Shown: piece after piece, positions 7,973-17,015 of the stretch
How positions within the stretch are numbered: the stretch's first letter is position 1
Layout: each line of letters starts with the position of its first letter
NCBI GenBank assembly: GCA_947498505.1
Contig: CANMKG010000003.1
Span: forward strand, 434,001-498,000
DNA from: an uncultured Maribacter sp.
GTDB taxonomy: Bacteria; Bacteroidota; Bacteroidia; Flavobacteriales; Flavobacteriaceae
Length of the DNA stretch: 64,000 bases
Direction: 5' to 3'
Program-made: the position numbers and the translations under genes
Notes under the pieces: generated by a model
Told to the model about the DNA's origin: nothing
Databases searched by the model: none
Seen by the model: only the letters and a program-made list of their open reading frames with translations

Positions 7973-10900
7973 TTATCGCTGAATTACTAGGTATCCTTTA
8001 GTTTTTCTAAGATTGTGTTGACCTGAAATTTTTATATTAAAGAAGTATGTGCCAGATGGGAGTGTATTTGCTCCCAAACGGGATAATTTGTTTGCAGAAC
8101 CATGGAATACTTTTGAGTTATTATCATACCCTTTCGTTTCAAAAACAATATCTCCCCATCTGTTATAAATATATACCTCGTTGTCGGGGTAATTTTCAAT
8201 ACCGTCTATTATCCAGTAATCATTTATGCCATCTCCATTTGGTGAAAAACCGTATTTGGTTTCATCTTCGGTCAACTCAATAGTTGTAAAACTTTGTTCA
8301 TCACAGTTTATTGCATCAGTACTTCCATTATAAGCAATAATTGTAGTATAAATAGTACTGTTATTTGGTAAATTCTCAAGAAGACTATATGATGTAAGCA
8401 GTCCAACATCTTGATTGTTTACAATGTCAGTTCCCCTCGAAGTCGTTCCAATAGAAATTCTATATCCAGTGGCATTGGTTATAGCATTCCAACTAAAATT
8501 TGTATTTACCTCAACATTAGTGTCGCCATTGGTAGGATTGATTAGTGATGTACAGTCAGGTGTTTCTGGCATTAAGTTTTCAATAGTAAAACTTTCAGTA
8601 GAACATCCAGTTGCTTCGTCAGTTGCATTAAATGGAATAATAGTTACAGTAGCAGTTTCACCATTTATAAAAGTTCCAGGAAAAGTATATGAGTTTGTAG
8701 TTACCTCGGCATCGACAATATTATTATTTGCGGTACCTGTAATTATTATTCTATATCCTGTAGCATTAGTAACTGCATTCCAAGTCATTTGAGTAGTTCC
8801 AATAGCAACATTAGTATCTCCATTAGAAGGACTGTTTAATGTTGTGCAGTTAGGAGTTACAGCTGCAGCGGCTTCAATCGTAAAACTTTCAGAGGAACAT
8901 CCAGTAGCTGGGTCAGTTGCATTAAATGGAATAATAGTTACAGTAGCAGTTTCACCATTTATAAAAGTTCCAGGAAAAGTATATGAGTTTGTAGTTACCT
9001 CGGCATCGACAATATTATTATTTGCGGTACCTGTAATCGTTATTCTATATCCCGTAGCATCAGTAACTGCATTCCAAGTCATTTGAGTGGTTCCAATAGC
9101 AACATTGGTATCTCCATTAGAAGGACTGTTTAACGTTGTACAAACAGGAGTTACAGTTGTAGCGGCTTCAATAGTAAAACTTTCAGAGGAGCATCCAGTA
9201 GCATCGTCAGTTGCGTTAAATGGGATAATAGTTACGTTAGCAGTTTCACTATTTATAAAAGTCCCAGGAAAAGTATATGAATTTGTGGTTACTTCAGCAT
9301 TGGTAATATTATTATTTCCGGTACCTGTAATCGTTATTCTATATCCAGTAGCATTGGTAATTGCATTCCAAGTCATTTGTGAAGTTCCAACAACAACATT
9401 GGTGTCTCCATTAGAAGGGCTGTTTAATGTTGTGCAAGCAGGAGTTACAGCTGCGCCGGCTTCGATAGTAAAAGTTTCAGTGGAACATCCAGTAGCATCG
9501 TCAGTTGCGTTAAATGGGATAATAGTTACGTTAGCAGTTTCACTATTTATAAAAGTCCCAGGAAAAGTATATGAATTTGTAGTTACCTCGGCGTTGGTAA
9601 TATTATTATTTAAGGTACCCGTAATCGTTATTCTATATCCAGTTGCATTAGCGACTGCATTCCAAGTCATTTGAGTAGTTCCTACAGTAACGTTAGTATC
9701 TCCGTTAGAAGGATTGTTTAATGTTGTGCATGAAAGAGAAGGCGGAGGTGCGGATTCTATTGTAAAACTTTCTGCAAAGCACCCGGTTGCATCGGTAGAA
9801 CCGTTAAATGGAATAATGCTTACTACGGCAGTATCTTCATAGATAAAATTACCAGGAAGGATAAATGAATTAGTACCTACTTCAACATCAGTAACATTGT
9901 TGTTGGTGGTACCCGTAATTGTTATTCTATATCCTGTTGCATTAGCAACTGCATTCCATGTAATTTGAGTTGTTGCAATGTTAACATTTGATTCGCCATT
10001 CGTAGGACTACTTAAACTTGTACATACTGGAGCTATTGGAGCGCCTGATTGCACTGTAAAGCTTTGTTCCGTGCATCCAGAAGCTGATCCAATTGTGTTT
10101 TCAGGAATAATTGTAACATATATTGTTGAGCCGGCTGTAAAATTGGAAATAGGATCATATAAAAGTGTGTTTCCTACATTGCCAGTAAATATTTCAGTTC
10201 CACCAGATGTTGTTCCAACTAAAATTTCATAGGTGTCTGCCCCATTTGCAGGCTCCCATTCAATGTTTGCATCAAGGGCTATATTGTTTTGCCCAGCAAG
10301 AGAACTTACTAAAGAAGTACAACTAGGCGCCACCTCGGTTGCGTTTGTTCTAAAAGATTGTTCGGAACATCCACTAAAATCACCATCATCGAAATAAGGA
10401 GTTATCGTTACAAAAATATCTTGGTTAGGAGGGAAATTAGTTGGGTGATTGTAGACAGTTACGTTATTTACGTCTAAATTGTTTACCAAATCGGTTGCTC
10501 CAGATGAAGTTCCGACACTAATTTTATAGCCGCAAGCACCTAGATTGTCATTCCATTGAATACCACTATTAATGGGTACATTTGTCAAGGGCATATCTAG
10601 AGTAACACAGGCTTTGGTGGCGTTTACGGTTAATGTAATGTCATTACGAACTAATAAAAGGTTTCTTCCGTCGGTACCTGGTGGGTTAGCGTTTTCAAAA
10701 GGAATTAAATCGCTTGTAATTTCAGAGTGATAAACCCCGGCATCGCAGGTATTCAAATCTGTGATAGTATATTCGGGCGCATCAGGTGCATCGGTTATCT
10801 CGACTCCATCTTTAAACCATTTGTAATGATTTTGAGTGCCGCGAACCGTTGTTGTTAAAGTAATACTCTCGCCTGCATTTCGAATCGGGTTATCTATAGT

Positions 10901-12523
10901 ATTTACTTTTGTCTGTGGAGCATAAGTATATTGGTCAATAACCCAATCTGGTGAAGGACCTAATGACATTGTTGTTGTTAAACCAAGTAGATCTAAGTGC
11001 TGGTCTTCTAAATCACCAAAATGAAATCTATTTTCACTGAGGTGCAAACGAAATCTACGGGTTTGGATAGCTGGATCATAGAGACTATAAAAATCTGGAA
11101 TAGGCCCAGATAGAAGGTTGTTATTTGCAATTAATGCACCATAAAGTCTATTTCTTGCAATAGTTAAATCGCCAAATTGTTGGAGGATATCAACTCCTGG
11201 AAAAAGATTAAAGGAAATATCTAAATATGATAATTCTAGATTTTGTGTAATGTTTAAGGATTCAATCTGGTTATTGTTTGCAATTAAAGACATTAATATT
11301 GTGTTTTGACTTAAATCAAGACCTGTAGTTGTAAAAAGGTTATTATCAATATATAAACTAGTGAGTAAAGTGTTTTGTGTGATATCTAATATAGGCAATT
11401 GATTATGACTAAGCGTAGCTCGTTCTAATAAAGTATTTTGGGTCAAATCTAGCGATGGCAATTGATTATATCCAGCTCTTAAATTTTCTAAATTTATATT
11501 TTGAGTAAGATTCAAGAGGGTTAATTCATTTCCCGTCACATCTAAATCTGTTAACTTTACATTTTGAGATATATCAACACTGGCCATATCATTGTAGGCC
11601 AAATCGACATCTTCAAGTTCAAGATTAGATGAAATGTCTACTAATAAAGGTATAGCATCATTATAGTTTATTTTGAGGTCGGTTAAATTTGGCGCAAGTG
11701 CTAAAGAAAACGGAATGTCGGATAGGTTGTGATGCTGTACATCGATTGATCGTAAGGTGCCAGTTGGAGGTAGAAGTAGGGTTTCGACATCGGTAGATCC
11801 GAATGTTACATCAACAAGAGAAGTGTACTCCGAAACATCAATTGTCGGTATAGTTATTCCTTGAATCTCAAATTCTTCTATAACTGTTTTTTCATCAGGT
11901 AAAGTGATTACTGTAGAGACTTCACTATAGCGTATTCTTAAATCAATCAATCCATCAAGGTCAGAAAAGTCTAGAGTTGGGTCCGCGAGTCTATAAATAT
12001 CTATTTCTGTAAGGGTATTTGTCACTGGCAAAACCAAAGAACTCATGTTCACAAAGAAAAAAATATCTAGAGTTTCTAAATTTATGTTTTGTGAAAGGTC
12101 TAAATTGGTAATCGGAGGGTGTGGTACAAAACCAGAAAACCGAGAGCCTATATCCAAGACCCTTAGCGCGGTATTTTGAGTTAAATCTAATGAGTTAAGC
12201 GCATCATTATTACTAAATTCTAACTCTTCAAGAACTGATAATGTTGCTAGAGGTAAGCTCGCAAATTGGTTTTGCCCCAGATTCAGTGTTACAAGATTAG
12301 TGAAAGCCTCTAAGCCAGTAAAAACAGTAATATCATTTCTAGTAATATTTAGAGTAGTTACCGCTTGAGCGTCTGTATCTAAAATGTTACCATTAATACC
12401 ATTAGTGTCAATTCCTAAATCTACGAGTTGTTGTTCAAAGTTGGCGTCGGGTATTGGTGTGGTTTGTGCAGCTAAGGTGAAACTAAAAAATAAAAAGATT
12501 GTGGTAAATAAATATTTTATCAT
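7973..12523 (-). CDS. Giant leucine-rich-repeat adhesin with type IX (type B) C-terminal domain
   Basis: 1516 residues. From the N-terminus there is a signal peptide (to about residue 19), then about 450 residues of leucine-rich repeats of the LDLTQNTLLERATL type, then an Ig-like domain (about 540-630; KWFKDGVEITD). Eight fibronectin-like repeats follow, each opening with CTxL and PxNGxTNV and carrying WNAVTNATGYRITI. The last about 90 residues are a gliding-motility/CHU_C type B sorting domain (YGFSPNGDGINDYWIIDGIE, then YNRWGDIVFE and GTYFFNI). It should be exported by Sec and the type IX system, then displayed through the adjacent PorP/SprF protein. Four fibronectin-like repeats are almost identical at DNA level. 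The ligand cannot be predicted. Confidence 0.9.
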   Translation of the reverse strand: MIKYLFTTIFLFFSFTLAAQTTPIPDANFEQQLVDLGIDTNGINGNILDTDAQAVTTLNITRNDITVFTGLEAFTNLVTLNLGQNQFASLPLATLSVLEELEFSNNDALNSLDLTQNTALRVLDIGSRFSGFVPHPPITNLDLSQNINLETLDIFFFVNMSSLVLPVTNTLTEIDIYRLADPTLDFSDLDGLIDLRIRYSEVSTVITLPDEKTVIEEFEIQGITIPTIDVSEYTSLVDVTFGSTDVETLLLPPTGTLRSIDVQHHNLSDIPFSLALAPNLTDLKINYNDAIPLLVDISSNLELEDVDLAYNDMASVDISQNVKLTDLDVTGNELTLLNLTQNINLENLRAGYNQLPSLDLTQNTLLERATLSHNQLPILDITQNTLLTSLYIDNNLFTTTGLDLSQNTILMSLIANNNQIESLNITQNLELSYLDISFNLFPGVDILQQFGDLTIARNRLYGALIANNNLLSGPIPDFYSLYDPAIQTRRFRLHLSENRFHFGDLEDQHLDLLGLTTTMSLGPSPDWVIDQYTYAPQTKVNTIDNPIRNAGESITLTTTVRGTQNHYKWFKDGVEITDAPDAPEYTITDLNTCDAGVYHSEITSDLIPFENANPPGTDGRNLLLVRNDITLTVNATKACVTLDMPLTNVPINSGIQWNDNLGACGYKISVGTSSGATDLVNNLDVNNVTVYNHPTNFPPNQDIFVTITPYFDDGDFSGCSEQSFRTNATEVAPSCTSLVSSLAGQNNIALDANIEWEPANGADTYEILVGTTSGGTEIFTGNVGNTLLYDPISNFTAGSTIYVTIIPENTIGSASGCTEQSFTVQSGAPIAPVCTSLSSPTNGESNVNIATTQITWNAVANATGYRITITGTTNNNVTDVEVGTNSFILPGNFIYEDTAVVSIIPFNGSTDATGCFAESFTIESAPPPSLSCTTLNNPSNGDTNVTVGTTQMTWNAVANATGYRITITGTLNNNITNAEVTTNSYTFPGTFINSETANVTIIPFNATDDATGCSTETFTIEAGAAVTPACTTLNSPSNGDTNVVVGTSQMTWNAITNATGYRITITGTGNNNITNAEVTTNSYTFPGTFINSETANVTIIPFNATDDATGCSSESFTIEAATTVTPVCTTLNSPSNGDTNVAIGTTQMTWNAVTDATGYRITITGTANNNIVDAEVTTNSYTFPGTFINGETATVTIIPFNATDPATGCSSESFTIEAAAAVTPNCTTLNSPSNGDTNVAIGTTQMTWNAVTNATGYRIIITGTANNNIVDAEVTTNSYTFPGTFINGETATVTIIPFNATDEATGCSTESFTIENLMPETPDCTSLINPTNGDTNVEVNTNFSWNAITNATGYRISIGTTSRGTDIVNNQDVGLLTSYSLLENLPNNSTIYTTIIAYNGSTDAINCDEQSFTTIELTEDETKYGFSPNGDGINDYWIIDGIENYPDNEVYIYNRWGDIVFETKGYDNNSKVFHGSANKLSRLGANTLPSGTYFFNIKISGQHNLRKTKGYLVIQR
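8561..9738. repeat. Four near-identical 294-bp tandem repeats inside the adhesin gene
   Basis: The anchor TCTCCnTTAGAAG recurs at about 8817, 9111, 9405 and 9699, an exact 294-bp (98-codon) spacing. Long stretches between the anchors differ by only scattered bases. Flanking units at about 8.3-8.55 kb and 9.75-10.6 kb are clearly more diverged. This is the pattern left by recent duplication or gene conversion. Confidence 0.85.
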
Positions 12524-12632
12524 GGTTAGTTTGGCTATTTAGAGGTAACGAGGTATTTTTTTAAATATGATAAAGAATAACTTTGATAATTAATTTTTGT
12601 TGTGAACCTTACGTTTTGTTTGGCGAACAATA

Positions 12633-12640
12633 CAAAAGTA
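12633..12640 (-). promoter_or_regulatory. -7 promoter element upstream of the adhesin gene
   Basis: On the minus strand this reads TACTTTTG, an exact match to the Bacteroidota -7 element TAnnTTTG. It lies about 110 nt upstream of the adhesin start and leaves a leader of roughly 105 nt. The -33 region is not a clear match. It is the only good candidate in the 265-bp gap between argH and the adhesin. Confidence 0.45.
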
Positions 12641-12721
12641 GTTGCTATATTATCTGAGAAACACACGGAAAACAGTGAAGATTATTTGGCTGTAAATAAC
12701 CTTTCATTTTTTTTAAATAAA

Positions 12722-12766
12722 AAAAGCATTAATTAAGCAGTTGTTTACCACTTAATTAATGCTTTT
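12722..12766 (-). terminator. Terminator of the arg/pro operon
   Basis: A perfect 16-bp inverted repeat (12722-12737 with 12751-12766, arm AAAAGCATTAATTAAG on the plus strand) surrounds a 13-nt loop. On the minus strand it is followed by a T-rich tail. It starts 23 nt past the argH stop, so it ends the long minus-strand operon. Confidence 0.85.
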
Positions 12767-12788
12767 ACAGACAAGGATATAAGGTGTT

Positions 12789-14066
12789 TTACATTTTATT
12801 CATCTTCTCACGAATTTCGTTTAAACATAAATTACCTAAACTACCGTCATGCGTATGCTTAATATCTTTTTTAGGAGAAAACGTACCCTCGTTTATTTCT
12901 ATACCCATTTTTTTATAGGCATCTCTAAAAGGCATTCCACTTAGTACTAATTCGTTTAGCGTATCAACACTAAATAAGTAATCGTATTTAGGGTCTTTTA
13001 AAATGTCTACATTGACTTTAACTTCTTTTAAACTAAATGTCAAAATGTCCAAGCATGATTTTAACTCCTGAATAGCGGGGACAATAACTTCTTTTACCAA
13101 CTGTAAATCTCTGTGATAACCACTGGGTAAATTATTGGTTATCAGTATGAGTTGATTTGGTACTGCCTGTATTTTGTTACACTTACCTCTAACCAATTCA
13201 AAAACATCTGGATTTTTTTTATGAGGCATTATACTGCTACCTGTAGTAAGCTCATCTGGGAATGAAATAAAATCAAAATTTTGACTCATGTACAAACAAA
13301 TATCCATTGCCATTTTGGATAGGGTTGCTGCAATACTGCTCATACCAAAAGCAGTTGCTTTTTCAACCTTTCCTCTTCCCATTTGTGCGGCTACAACATT
13401 ATATTTTTGTGTAGCAAAATCCATTTCTTTTGTGGTAAAACTACGGTCTATAGGAAAAGAACTTCCGTAACCGGCAGCACTACCTAGAGGGTTTTGATCT
13501 GCTATTTTATATGCGGCATCAATAAAATGTAAATCATCTATTAAACTTTCTGCGTAAGCTGAAAACCATAACCCAAATGATGATGGCATTGCAATTTGCA
13601 AATGCGTATAACCAGGTAACAATACGGTTTTATACTTATCGGCCAGATTTATTAATAAACTAAAAAACGATTTAGTTAGGTCTTTTATTTCGTTTAATTC
13701 ATTTTTTAAATACAAATGCATAGCCACTAAAACTTGATCGTTTCTTGAGCGCGCAGTATGTATTTTTTTACCAGTATCGCCTAGTTTTTCTATTAATAAA
13801 AACTCTATTTTTGAGTGCATATCTTCAAAAGAATCTTCAATAGTAAAAGAGCCTTTTTCGATAGTTTTACCAATGGTATCCAATTCGTTTACCAAATCAT
13901 TGGTTTCTTGTTGTGAAAGTAAACCTATTTTACCCAACATTTTAGCGTGAGCAGTAGATGCAATTACATCATATTTTGCTAGCTGTAAATCTAACTCTCT
14001 ATCATTACCAACGGTAAAGTGGTCTATTTTTTTATCCGTACTAAATCCTTTATCCCAGAGTTTCAT
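12789..14066 (-). CDS. argH: Argininosuccinate lyase
   Basis: A 425-residue member of the fumarase/aspartase superfamily. It splits argininosuccinate into arginine and fumarate in the cytoplasm, the last step of arginine synthesis. The family signature GSSIMPHKKNPDVFELVRG is intact, including the flexible catalytic Ser loop. HTARSRNDQV, GYTHLQIAMP and the N-terminal DKGFSTDKKIDHFTVGND are also typical. It is the last gene of the operon, separated from argE by 61 bp of AT-rich near-repeats (variants of AACAATTAAC and TTATCAATTATC), and is followed by the hairpin terminator. Confidence 0.97.
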   Translation of the reverse strand: MKLWDKGFSTDKKIDHFTVGNDRELDLQLAKYDVIASTAHAKMLGKIGLLSQQETNDLVNELDTIGKTIEKGSFTIEDSFEDMHSKIEFLLIEKLGDTGKKIHTARSRNDQVLVAMHLYLKNELNEIKDLTKSFFSLLINLADKYKTVLLPGYTHLQIAMPSSFGLWFSAYAESLIDDLHFIDAAYKIADQNPLGSAAGYGSSFPIDRSFTTKEMDFATQKYNVVAAQMGRGKVEKATAFGMSSIAATLSKMAMDICLYMSQNFDFISFPDELTTGSSIMPHKKNPDVFELVRGKCNKIQAVPNQLILITNNLPSGYHRDLQLVKEVIVPAIQELKSCLDILTFSLKEVKVNVDILKDPKYDYLFSVDTLNELVLSGMPFRDAYKKMGIEINEGTFSPKKDIKHTHDGSLGNLCLNEIREKMNKM

Positions 14067-14127
14067 ATTCTTTCAGTTATCAATTATCAGAGAACAATTA
14101 ACAATGTCCACTGTTAATAGGTTATTA

Positions 14128-15201
14128 TTAATTGTCGGTTAAAAAAAATCCGTTTAATATTTTAATATACAGGTCTATTCCTTCTTCAATTTCGTTAACA
14201 TAAATAAATTCGTCAGCGGAGTGCGAACGTGTGCTATCTCCGGGTCCAAGTTTTACAGACTGACAGCTTAACGCTGCTTGATCTGATAAAGTGGGAGAAC
14301 CATAAGTTTCTCTTCCTAAAGCTACACCGCTTTGTACTAAAGCATGGTTTTTATCTATTTTAGAAGAGTTTAACTTAAGGCCACGTTCTTGAATGGTACA
14401 AGGGGCTTCGGATTTTAGTAAATCTGCAATTTCTTTATTGGTATAGCAATCATTTACTCTAACATCTATGACCAAATCTACTTGCGCTGGAACTACATTA
14501 TGTTGACTACCTGCATTTATTTGGGTTACAGTAAGCTTTACATCGCCTAAAGCTTCAGACGATTTTTTGAATGTGTAGTTTTTAAACCATTCTAAAACTT
14601 CAATAGTGTTGTATATAGCATTGTTATCATTTGGATGCGCTGCATGAGATGGAGTGCCTTTTACAACAGCGTCAAAAACGACTAACCCTTTTTCTGCAAT
14701 TGCTAAATTCATCAGTGTTGGCTCTCCAACAATGGCGACATCTATTTTTGGCAATTTTGGTAATAAACCTCTCAAGCTATTTTCCCCAGCATTTTCTTCT
14801 TCTGCAGAGGCAACCATTAATATATTATGATTTAAATTTTCTTCATTATAAAAATGAACAAATGTTGCAAGAAGAGACACCAAACAACCGCCAGCATCAT
14901 TGCTGCCTAATCCATATAATTTACCATCTATTACTTCAGGTAAAAAAGGATCTCTTGTATAGGCTTTATTTGGTTTAACAGTATCGTGATGCGAGTTTAA
15001 AAGTAAGGTTGGTTTAGCGTCGGACCAATGTTTGTTTTTAGCATACACATTATTGTTTTTTCTTGTAAAAGGAATGCTAAAGGACGTTAACCAAGCTTCA
15101 ATTGCATCTGCTGTTTTGTCTTCTTCCTTTGAAAAAGACTCAATGCTAATAAGCTGTTTTAATAAGTTGATAGCCTTTTCTGTAAGTTGCTTTTGTTCCA
15201 T
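14128..15201 (-). CDS. argE: M20-family N-acyl-citrulline/ornithine deacylase (ArgE-like)
   Basis: A 357-residue zinc amidohydrolase. Metal and catalytic motifs are LLNSHHDTVKPN (His, Asp), GLGSNDAGGCLVS (bridging Asp), ASAEEENAG (Glu pair), VGEPT and a C-terminal SHSADEFIYV (His). Because the neighbouring carbamoyltransferase works on an acylornithine, this enzyme most likely removes the acyl group from N-acylcitrulline, not N-acetylornithine. The carbamoyltransferase specificity residue suggests the acyl group is succinyl. The stop of argB and the start of this gene abut, so translation is probably coupled. Confidence 0.9.
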   Translation of the reverse strand: MEQKQLTEKAINLLKQLISIESFSKEEDKTADAIEAWLTSFSIPFTRKNNNVYAKNKHWSDAKPTLLLNSHHDTVKPNKAYTRDPFLPEVIDGKLYGLGSNDAGGCLVSLLATFVHFYNEENLNHNILMVASAEEENAGENSLRGLLPKLPKIDVAIVGEPTLMNLAIAEKGLVVFDAVVKGTPSHAAHPNDNNAIYNTIEVLEWFKNYTFKKSSEALGDVKLTVTQINAGSQHNVVPAQVDLVIDVRVNDCYTNKEIADLLKSEAPCTIQERGLKLNSSKIDKNHALVQSGVALGRETYGSPTLSDQAALSCQSVKLGPGDSTRSHSADEFIYVNEIEEGIDLYIKILNGFFLTDN

Positions 15202-16029
15202 TTACAATGTTATTGAGGTAAAGAGTTTTGTATTTGGTTTAATCATTTCAATGTCACCCAAACAAACTTTGGTTACCTTATTTTTTAATGCATGAAAGCA
15301 ATTTTCCAATTTTGGAAGCATACCGTCTGCAATTATTTTTTGTTCTAAAAGTTCTTTGTACTTATCAGTGTTTATGTCGGTAACTACCGAATTTTCATCA
15401 GTAATGTCTAGCAAAACACCCTTTTTTTCAAAGCAATAATACAGTGTAGTGTCATACAAATTGCTCATTCCAATTGCTATTTCAGAAGCTATGGTGTCTG
15501 CATTTGTATTTAAAATACTTCCTTTTCCGTCATGCGAAAGCGCACAAAAAACAGGAGTAACTCCAGAAGAAAGTAAAGTATTTAAAAAAGGAGAATTAAC
15601 ACCGTCTATATCGCCTACGAAACCATAATCTATTTCTTTAACAGGTCTCTTATGAGCTTGAATGGCATTACCATCTGCACCACTTAACCCAATAGCATTG
15701 GTACCATTAGCCTGTAAATTTGCTACTATGTTTTTGTTGGTTAACCCTCCATAAACCATAGTAATAATTTCCAAACTTTTTGCATCGGTAATGCGCCTTC
15801 CATTAATCATTTGCGATTTAATACCAAGTTTGCTAGCGAGTTGGGTAGCTAGTTTTCCTCCTCCGTGAACTAAAATTTTAGGTTCGGGAAGTTCAGAAAA
15901 ATGTGTTAAGAATTTCTGTAATTCAGCCTTATTCTCAATTACATTCCCTCCTATTTTTACTATGGATAATCCCCTCTTAGTCTCCCCAGAGGGGAGAATA
16001 GTATTTTTTTTATCACTTGATTTAATCAT
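15202..16029 (-). CDS. argB: N-acylglutamate kinase (ArgB)
   Basis: A 275-residue amino-acid kinase that phosphorylates N-acetyl- or N-succinyl-glutamate. Motifs are VKIGGNVIE at the start of the fold, LVHGGGKLATQLASKLG, NGRRIT and ILNTNADTIASEIA. The fold normally begins within a few residues of the start, but here about 21 residues precede it. Much of that extension (around TILPSGETKRGLS) is encoded by a palindromic repeat at 15971-15997. A short repeat seems to have inserted in frame and replaced the original start region. The kinase core looks intact. Confidence 0.93.
   Translation of the reverse strand: MIKSSDKKNTILPSGETKRGLSIVKIGGNVIENKAELQKFLTHFSELPEPKILVHGGGKLATQLASKLGIKSQMINGRRITDAKSLEIITMVYGGLTNKNIVANLQANGTNAIGLSGADGNAIQAHKRPVKEIDYGFVGDIDGVNSPFLNTLLSSGVTPVFCALSHDGKGSILNTNADTIASEIAIGMSNLYDTTLYYCFEKKGVLLDITDENSVVTDINTDKYKELLEQKIIADGMLPKLENCFHALKNKVTKVCLGDIEMIKPNTKLFTSITL
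15971..15997. repeat. Palindromic interspersed repeat inside the argB 5' end
   Basis: TCTCCCC (15981-15987) and GGGGAGA (15991-15997) form a 7-bp stem with an AGA loop, preceded by CCCCTCTTAG. It is G+C-rich against A+T-rich surroundings and lies inside coding sequence. It resembles the short imperfect element at 16057-16073 in the 3' end of the neighbouring gene, and both are followed by a similar ATA(G/T)TATTTTTTT-like stretch. Confidence 0.6.
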
Positions 16030-16051
16030 ACGTCTTTAAAATTAGAACTAG

Positions 16052-17014
16052 TTATTCCTTTCCTTTGGAGAGGTTAGGAGAGGATTCTAATATTTTTTTA
16101 AGCACTATTTGGGCCGAATATGTTCTATTATTAGCTTGTTCTATAACAATGGATTGGTTGCTGTCCAACACATCATCGCCAACCACAACATTTCTTCTAA
16201 CAGGCAGACAATGCATAAACTTAGCAGCACCAAGTTTCTTTTTAGTCATCATCCATGAAGCGTCTTTATTTAGGACTTTACCGTAATCAGAATAACTACT
16301 CCAGTTTTTGACTGAAACAAAATCGGCATTTTCTAATGCTTTTTCCTGATCGTGTTCTATAGTAATCCCCTTTGTAAGTTCTGGATTTAATTCATAACCT
16401 TTAGGGTGTGTAACTACAAATTCTGCGTCTTGCAATTTCATCATTTCTATAAATGAATTTGCAACAGCATGGGGTAGTGCTTTAGGGTGTGGAGCCCATG
16501 ACAAAACTACTTTTGGTCTTTTTTTAGTTTTGTTTTCGTCAATAGTTATAGCATCTGCCAAACCTTGAAGCGGGTGTCCTACGGAGCTTTCCATGTTTAA
16601 AATAGGAACAGAGGCATATTTTTGAAAACCAGTTAAAACTACTTCGGCTTCATCTTTTTCTTTGTCTTCCAAACCTGCAAAAGCTCTTATGCCTATAACA
16701 TCGCAGTATTGAGAAATTACTTGGGCGGCCTCTTTAATATGCTCAGAAGTGCCTTGATTCATTATTGTTCCATCTTCATATTCAAGAGCCCAACCTTCGC
16801 TACCAAAATTCATAACAATAACCTCCATACCTAGGTTTATAGCAGCCTTTTGTGTGCTTAAGCGAGTTCTAAGTGAATTATTAAAGAATAATAAGCCTAT
16901 GGTTTTTCCTTTCCCTAAATTCTCATACTTTTTAGGGTTGCTTTTTAAAGCTCTAGCTTCTTCTACCCAATCTTGTAAAGTATCAATATCGTTTATAGAT
17001 AAGTAATTTTTCAT
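16052..17014 (-). CDS. argF': N-acylornithine carbamoyltransferase, probably N-succinylornithine type
   Basis: A 320-residue transcarbamylase of the AOTCase/SOTCase subfamily, not classical ArgF. It has the carbamoyl-phosphate loop FNNSLRTRLSTQ, the subfamily pattern WAPHPKALPHAV and the MHCLPVRRNV motif. The residue known to separate acetyl- from succinyl-ornithine enzymes (Glu92 in Xanthomonas AOTCase, Pro90 in Bacteroides fragilis SOTCase) aligns here with Ser90, in MNQGTSEHIKEA. A Ser at this position gives succinyl specificity in the published swaps as I recall them. The last residues (SSPNLSKGKE) come from a palindromic repeat. It is 1 nt downstream of proB. Confidence 0.93.
   Translation of the reverse strand: MKNYLSINDIDTLQDWVEEARALKSNPKKYENLGKGKTIGLLFFNNSLRTRLSTQKAAINLGMEVIVMNFGSEGWALEYEDGTIMNQGTSEHIKEAAQVISQYCDVIGIRAFAGLEDKEKDEAEVVLTGFQKYASVPILNMESSVGHPLQGLADAITIDENKTKKRPKVVLSWAPHPKALPHAVANSFIEMMKLQDAEFVVTHPKGYELNPELTKGITIEHDQEKALENADFVSVKNWSSYSDYGKVLNKDASWMMTKKKLGAAKFMHCLPVRRNVVVGDDVLDSNQSIVIEQANNRTYSAQIVLKKILESSPNLSKGKE
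16057..16073. repeat. Palindromic repeat at the 3' end of argF'
   Basis: CCTTTCC and GGAGAGG (one G-T wobble) surround a TTT loop, followed by TTAGGAGAGG. It encodes the SSPNLSKGKE tail of the carbamoyltransferase and looks like a diverged relative of the element 60-90 bp away in argB. Confidence 0.55.
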
Positions 17015-17015
17015 G

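Noticed and set aside
8047-10232. Series of plus-strand open frames opposite the adhesin gene
   Set aside because: They repeat with the adhesin's own repeats, have low-complexity hydrophobic products and no signals, and are frame shadows of the real gene.
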